A stretch of 64,000 nucleotides of DNA. Source: Sternotherus odoratus (taxonomy: Eukaryota; Chordata; Testudines; Kinosternidae). This document shows positions 59,248 to 64,000 of this stretch, one piece after another (positions within the stretch are counted from its first letter, which is position 1; each line of letters opens with the position of its first letter). The stretch lies in assembly GCA_032164245.1 (NCBI GenBank), contig JAVMKO010000003.1:63620390-63684389 (forward strand). Reading direction: 5' to 3'. Under the pieces are notes generated by a model that worked only from the letters and a program-made list of their open reading frames with translations, was not told where the DNA came from and made no database searches. The position numbers and the translations under genes are program-made.

Positions 59248-59830
59248 GATTCACAAGCCGATGAACATGGAAGTGGGCTCAGAATCTACCCAAACAGTCA
59301 TTGTAAAACTGGCATAATTCCTCGACTGATGGGAAACTGCATAATGAGCAGTAAAAGTGAGTACTGATGATCAGGCTGCTGCTTTGCAAATATCTAAATA
59401 GGTACTTGAGGTAAGAAAGCTCCTGAAGTTGTGTGCGCGCTTCTCAAATGAGCCAGTAATTTCAGGGTTGGCATGACATTAGCTAACTGGCAGTAAAAAT
59501 AAAAATCCTCTAAGTGGAAACCAGTGTGCCTTTCACCCTGTCCACAAATCACAACAAATAACTGCATTGAAGTTCTAAAGGGTCTGGTGGTATCCAAGCT
59601 GGTGGCTTTCCTCACACCCAACAAATAAAAAGCTTCTCCTCATCTGTATGCATGTGAGGCTTCAGGAAAAACATCAATCAGGCAACGTATTTGCTAATGT
59701 GGAAACTGGAAGACACCTGGGTCAAGAATTTTGGGTGAGGGTAGAAGTAAACTTTATCCTTGTAGAAAATTAATCAAGGATGTTCTGAAACCATGGCTCA
59801 AAATATACCTATTCTCCTTGCTGACGTTAT
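59248..59830 (-). pseudogene. DIRS tyrosine recombinase remnant
   Basis: The minus strand gives RPFRTSMQLFVVICGQ near 59590-59540, then AHLRSAHTTSGAFLPQVPI near 59455-59395 and a relic of the IC.AATWSS block near 59390-59350. These match the C-terminal half of DIRS-type tyrosine recombinases. One or more stops interrupt the frame. Upstream gag and RT are absent; a hAT lies where they would be. Confidence 0.62.
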
Positions 59831-59849
59831 CGCAACCAGAGAAAAATAA

Positions 59850-60440
59850 TTAAATTAAAATTAAAAAAATTAATTGCTATTAATCAGTTTTAAGTGCACT
59901 GTTAAACAATAGAGTATCAACTGAAATGTATTAAATATTTTGGATGTGATTTCTACATTTTCAAATATATTAATTTCAATTATAATGTAGTATACAAAGT
60001 AGAGAATGCTCACAATATAGTGTTATTTTTATTACAAATATATGCACTGTAAAAATAGCGAACAAAATACAGTAGTTTTCAATTCACATCATACAAATAC
60101 CATTGTGCAATCTCTTTATGGTGAAAGTGCAACTTACAAATGTAGATTTTGTGTTACATACTTGCAGTCAAAAACAAAACTATGCAAAACTTTACATAGT
60201 CCACTCAGTCCTACTTCTTGTTCAGGCAATCGCTTAAAAAAAAAAAAAAATTCTTCACATTTATGGGAGATAATGCTGTTCGCTTCTTGTTTACAATGTC
60301 ACCTGATAGTGAGAACAGGTGTTCTCATGGCATTTTGTAGCTTGCAATGCAAGGTATTTATGTGCCAGATATGCTAAACATTCGGATGTCCCTTCGTGCT
60401 TCAGCCATCACTCCAGAAGACATGCATCCATGCTGCTGAT
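59850..60440 (-). pseudogene. hAT transposase C-terminal end (minus arm)
   Basis: Minus strand: HLFSLSGDIVNKKRTALSP at about 60324-60268 matches the RLFS..G.IV..KR..L dimerisation block of ZBED-like hAT transposases. A stop replaces a Cys codon just before it. AT-rich 3' sequence follows to 59850. Confidence 0.75.
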
Positions 60441-60468
60441 CATTAAAAAAATAATGCATTAATTAAAT

Positions 60469-60980
60469 TTGTGGCTGAACTCCTTGGGGGACAATTGCAC
60501 GTCTCCTACTCTGTTTTACCTGCATATATTTAATGTTACAGCAGTCTTCAATAATGAGCCAGCATATGTTTGTTTTAAGAACACTTTCACTGCAGATTTG
60601 ACAAAACACAAAGAAGGTACCAACGTGAGATGTCTAAAGACAGCTACAGCACTGGACACAAGGTTTAAGAATTTGTACCTTCCAAAAATCCGAGAGGAAC
60701 AAGATGTAGAGCATGCTTTCAGAAGTCTTAAAAGGACAACACTCTGATACGGAAACTACAAAACACGAACCACCAAAAAAGAAGATCAACATTCTACTGT
60801 TGGCATCTGATTCAGATAAAAATCAATACGAGTCGTTCAACACTGTTTGGGATTGTTATTGAGCAGACCCTGTCACCAGCATTGATGCATGTCCTCTGGA
60901 ATGGTGGATGAAGCATGAAGGGACATATGAAACTTTAGTGCACCTAGCACAAATACCTTGCGATGCCGGCTACAAGTACT
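60469..60980 (+). pseudogene. hAT transposase central fragment (plus orientation)
   Basis: Plus strand: FKNTFTADLTKHKEGTNV, then KTATALDTRFKNLYLPK at 60637-60687, EEQDVEHAFRSLKR, and after a frameshift DACPLEWWMKHEGTYETL near 60885-60938. This is the hAT core before the dimerisation block. Its continuation exists only in the minus arm. Confidence 0.78.
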
Positions 60981-61059
60981 AAATGGAAGAGACTATATAC
61001 AGAGCGTGGGGGAACTAAACTTCTGATAGCAAGACTGGAAGTGCACCAACCACCGTCAC

Positions 61060-61240
61060 TGGCTGTAAGAAGGAACTAAAGAGGGATGATGGGCCTCTTA
61101 TATTGGCACACAGCATTAGAGGGTGCTCGAGACACCCTAACAGGTACCTCTAAAGGGAAAAGTTCTCTGAAAACTGTGCACAAGCCACATCAGTTCCTAT
61201 GGTGGAATGGACATGTGCAATCACTCAAGGAAGAATGGTT
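61060..61240 (+). mobile_element. Opposite terminal region of the DIRS-like relic
   Basis: gtggaatggacatgtgcaat followed by cactcaaggaagaa (61202-61235) is the inverse of 59211-59243. Preceding gtgctcgagacaccctaaca and aaagttctctgaaaactgtg match the terminal region of a DIRS-like repeat I recall. Confidence 0.55.
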
Positions 61241-61244
61241 GTTA

Positions 61245-62130
61245 GCAATGAGTCCCACTTCACCAATTGTGAAAATGTCACTGCCTCATTCATGTTTTCT
61301 GTATTGCTGTAGAAAATGGGATTGTCCCATTTATAACAACTGTTCAATTATTTAAACACTAGATAGGAGGGAGAGAGAAGAGTGCTTGAGGAACTCGCCC
61401 AGTTGTTGGCACTTGATGATTTTCCTAATATTATATACATACACACACATACACCTGTTTTTATAGTTGAAAAAACATCAGTTAAAAAAAACCTAACTTA
61501 CTTTCATAATGGAAAGGTAATCTACCAAATATTCTTGACGTCTTTTCCAGAGCTTTGGCTTTTTTTAAGAGTCAAGACTTAACAGTGTGGTATTTCTCAC
61601 AGCAAAGCCAGTATATTAGAGAAAAGTGACTTAATAAAGTAAAGTAATTACCTATTGCAATATTGTGAAACACTAAGGAAAATATAAGGAAAAAGACTAT
61701 AAATCCAGTCTCAACCCTAACTAATGTGATTCACACTAACCTACAGTACAAGACTCACACATAGTATCTATACCATTAGAGGCCATCTTTAAAATTGTGG
61801 TATAAAAACCTGTCCAATGGAAGGGACAGGGGGTGTTTAGTTTTTTGTTTTGCATAATAGTGATGTTTTCTTTCGGGAGACATGATCCCTCTCCCATTGT
61901 ATTCAAACACAATTTTAAAAAAGACAACCAGATAGAGACATAATTCCAAAGAATCCCTAACCCATATTCTCATCAGTGAAAAATCACAATAGTATAGTAA
62001 AAATGCAGCCAGTATTTTATATCAACTTAAATTCTTATTTTGGTATACAGTGCACATGAAGATGTTAAAATATAAATGACATTGCTACAAGACCCTCAAT
62101 TTGGAATATTAAAATACTGTTTAGTACGAG
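61245..62130. other. Intronic sequence, nothing recognised
   Basis: AT-rich; a short CA run near 61438-61451. No exon seen. Confidence 0.45.
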
Positions 62131-62134
62131 TTGT

Positions 62135-62177
62135 AGCTAGAATACTCCCCCCTCCCCCCCCCCAGTGAAGACCAGCC
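62135..62177 (+). mobile_element. Truncated PIF/Harbinger-like MITE right end
   Basis: Ends cagtgaagaccagccc, the right terminus of the MITE copies A-D, preceded by a C-rich run as in copies B and C. The left part is missing. Confidence 0.6.
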
Positions 62178-62182
62178 CATAG

Positions 62183-62531
62183 TGTCACAGGGTCCGTGCC
62201 GGTCCTGTGTTCTCCCTTGCCCGAAATAAAGCTTAGCTGCTGGATCTCCAGGCCCGAGGCCTCCCTCTAGCAGTAAGGAGACCGTGCAACCACCTCCTGT
62301 TCCCTGCCTGGACTTCTCCTGACTGTGAGTCAGGGGTTCTTATAGCCCTCACAGCTCCTAGCCGCAGCTGTAGCCCTTTAATCCTGCCTAGCTCTGCGAG
62401 CTAGCACTAATTCGGGTTTCCACCAGAGTCCCCTGCCGGCTACGGCCGGCCCCTGGAGCCTCCTGCCAGCAAGCAGGGTTTACTTGACAGAGGTAGGGCA
62501 TTCTAGGAGTTTTCACCCCAGCCCTGCCACA
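62183..62531 (-). mobile_element. Solo LTR, 349 bp
   Basis: Begins TGTCACAGGGTCC and ends CCCTGCCACA (TG...CA), with flanks CATAG and CTTAG (4 of 5). It resembles Gypsy-type LTRs I recall from turtles (ctcctgccagcaagcaggg, cctagctctgcgagc). Inserted next to the MITE end at 62177. Strand is a guess. Confidence 0.7.
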
Positions 62532-62539
62532 CTTAGCAA

Positions 62540-63280
62540 CAAGTCTCTCATTCATCCAGCTATTAGCTACCAATTCTATGGCTTGGCATTTCATACAAGT
62601 CAAAATGATACAAAATGGCTAGAGCTATGAATATTCTAAAAGATGAATTTGCTGCAGAATTGTACTTCACAGTATAAACTTTCATCCTGAAAAAAGTTTT
62701 AGTCATTTTTATGAAGAAAACCTTTCAGATGTGAAGCAAATATAAACTGGTATTATGATATCAACCTCTTGAGTCTCCAAACCATCCTCAACAATAATTC
62801 TCAGAGCATGAACTGTTCTCATTATTTCAATGGAATTCAAACTTGACGTTTAATGATAACTGAAATATCAACATTAAATACGTCTCTCCTCATAATTAAG
62901 AACAAACATATCCATCAACACGGGATGACCCTGAAGCATACTGGGGAAACTGTTGAACTAAAGAACTGCAAGCTAAGGTTCCTTCAAAAAATTTCTACTC
63001 ACCAGAAATCCCAAGCCTGCACCCACAAAGGGAAGGAAAATGGAAGATGCATATCCTCCTCAGTAATAAAAGATTAACCAAGTCTTGGTGCACAATCACT
63101 TTCCCTCCCATGACTTCCTCCGTGCCAAAAGCCCCAAGTTACCTCCCACCCACAGCACTGCATTTCTGTTATGGTCAATACAAAACAGTGTCACATTTAA
63201 AATTTAGATACAGAATTTAAAAATGTATATAAACGCCACCAGTAAACACTGCAGTGATTTCATTACTCCTTTCCGTATTT
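62540..63280. other. Intronic sequence, nothing recognised
   Basis: No HACE1 exon seen on the minus strand. Confidence 0.45.
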
Positions 63281-63285
63281 AATTT

Positions 63286-63489
63286 GATTAATACCTCGGG
63301 TTTTGGATTTACTTGAAGCTGCCTAGTTTACAGCAACTTTCTAGTTTGCAGCAACTTTTAATGATTAATAATCATTAAATTATGATCATTAATTATTATC
63401 ATTAAATTAATGATTAACTGATTAATACCTCGGGTTTTGGATTTACTTGAAGCTGCCTAGTTTACAGCAACTTTCTAGTTTACAGCAAC
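63286..63489 (+). repeat. 70-bp direct duplication around an AT-rich palindromic spacer
   Basis: 63286-63355 and 63420-63489 differ at one base of 70 (offset 134). The 64-bp spacer is built from gattaat/attaatc-like inverted pieces. Inside each copy tttacagcaactttctag and tttgcagcaac form a smaller repeat. Confidence 0.92.
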
Positions 63490-63494
63490 AAAGC

Positions 63495-64000
63495 ATCAAA
63501 AGAAACCTGAAGGCCCTGACACAGAGTTTAGGCCAGAACTATCCAAAAATCAAAGGACACAGAGTGTATGCAGGGCCATCTAATCACCTTTTGTCATCAC
63601 CTGGAGGTTTTTGCACAAATTGTGCCACTCGGGTTATGGAGTACATGAAGAACAACCTATTAAAAAAGGATTTTCCCAGTATATCCAAAATTATACTATT
63701 TTACACTGAAATCATCAAAAGTCAGACTTCCATTACTCCTAAGTGAAGGCAAAACTGCAAGAGGAAAAAGACATTTAAAAGCACATTTAAAAAGCACATT
63801 TAAAATATGCTTAAAAATGTCAAATGGAACATAAAAAAAAATTGATAGTAGCTTTAAATTATTATTTTTACTAGATCTACTAAATACATTTTATGGTCTC
63901 TGGTTGGGAAAAAAGGATATCTGATTTTTCACTTAAGTAGCATGAAAGGCATACTCAGGCCAGAATGAGAGGATTTAAAAAAATAATGCAAATTCTTAAT
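63495..64000. other. Intronic sequence, nothing recognised
   Basis: A 99-codon plus-strand open frame at 63447-63746 overlaps the duplication and has no domain; a short aaaagcacattt repeat lies at 63777-63803. Confidence 0.45.

Larger units (their letters stand above)
59840..60980. mobile_element. Foldback hAT element inside the DIRS relic
   Basis: Two inverted arms (60335-60440 and 60873-60976) enclose a transposase fragment. The left outer part continues to about 59840 in minus orientation. Both arms encode the same DACxLEWW..HEG segment on opposite strands. The right part stops soon after the arm, so the element is asymmetric. Confidence 0.72.

Noticed and set aside
59840..60980. Domesticated ZBED-like host gene
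   Set aside because: Stops, frameshifts and the inverted-arm structure show a decayed transposon, not a maintained gene.

Overview
The window is vertebrate nuclear DNA, AT-rich and full of degraded transposons. The repeat families (CR1 LINEs in several subfamilies, MIR-type SINEs, Penelope-like, DIRS, Gypsy, many hAT and PIF/Harbinger-like DNA elements) point to a non-avian sauropsid. A turtle is most likely, because many of the repeats resemble families I remember from turtle genomes. No bacterial, viral or organellar gene organisation is present.

Only one host gene is supported. On the minus strand, two adjacent exons at 58665-58772 and 58072-58174 encode the last 68 whole codons plus two intron-split codons of a HECT E3 ubiquitin ligase. 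The residues match HACE1, including its C-terminal GSYGYTMA. The exons have proper GT/AG borders and matching phases, and the intron between them splits the codon of the catalytic cysteine. The 3' UTR runs left from 58071. Everything right of 58772 is the upstream HACE1 intron. Positions 1 to about 57.5 kb are then intergenic DNA downstream of HACE1, probably the gene-poor interval toward GRIK2, and no other convincing exon was seen there.

Layout: 0-2.7 kb holds a CR1, an LTR fragment, a Penelope-like fragment, a minisatellite, a long TG tract and a 66-bp direct duplication. 4.8-5.4 kb is a MITE inside a MIR-type SINE. 6.1-9.6 kb is a degraded Mag-like Gypsy retrotransposon. 10-11.3 kb has two PIF/Harbinger-like MITEs. 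14.6-15.3 kb is a palindromic MITE split by an RTE-type LINE fragment, followed by a second Penelope-like family. 17.7-19.7 kb has three hAT-type elements. 22.4-23.7 kb is a GC-rich hAT inside a CR1. 27.3-28.1 kb is a hAT inside a MIR. 30.4-30.7 kb is another MITE, 33.8-34.4 kb an LTR-like repeat, and 38.2-39.2 kb a CR1 with an inverted internal segment and a Penelope-like insertion. 40.6-44.6 kb is a hAT (DUF4371-type) transposase pseudogene interrupted by a solo LTR, a CR1 and a MITE. 45.6-46.3 kb is another MITE. 49.7-53.5 kb is a CR1 joined to a Gmr1-like Gypsy element. 53.5-57.5 kb is mostly unique. 57.5-64 kb is HACE1 with intronic DIRS, hAT, MITE, LTR and a tandem duplication.

No new multi-gene system was found. 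The most informative points are the HACE1 exons, the nested insertions dated by target-site duplications, and hammerhead-ribozyme-like folds in four Penelope-like fragments from two families, with compensatory change in one stem. Family names rest on translated motifs, terminal repeats and recall, not on a database search.
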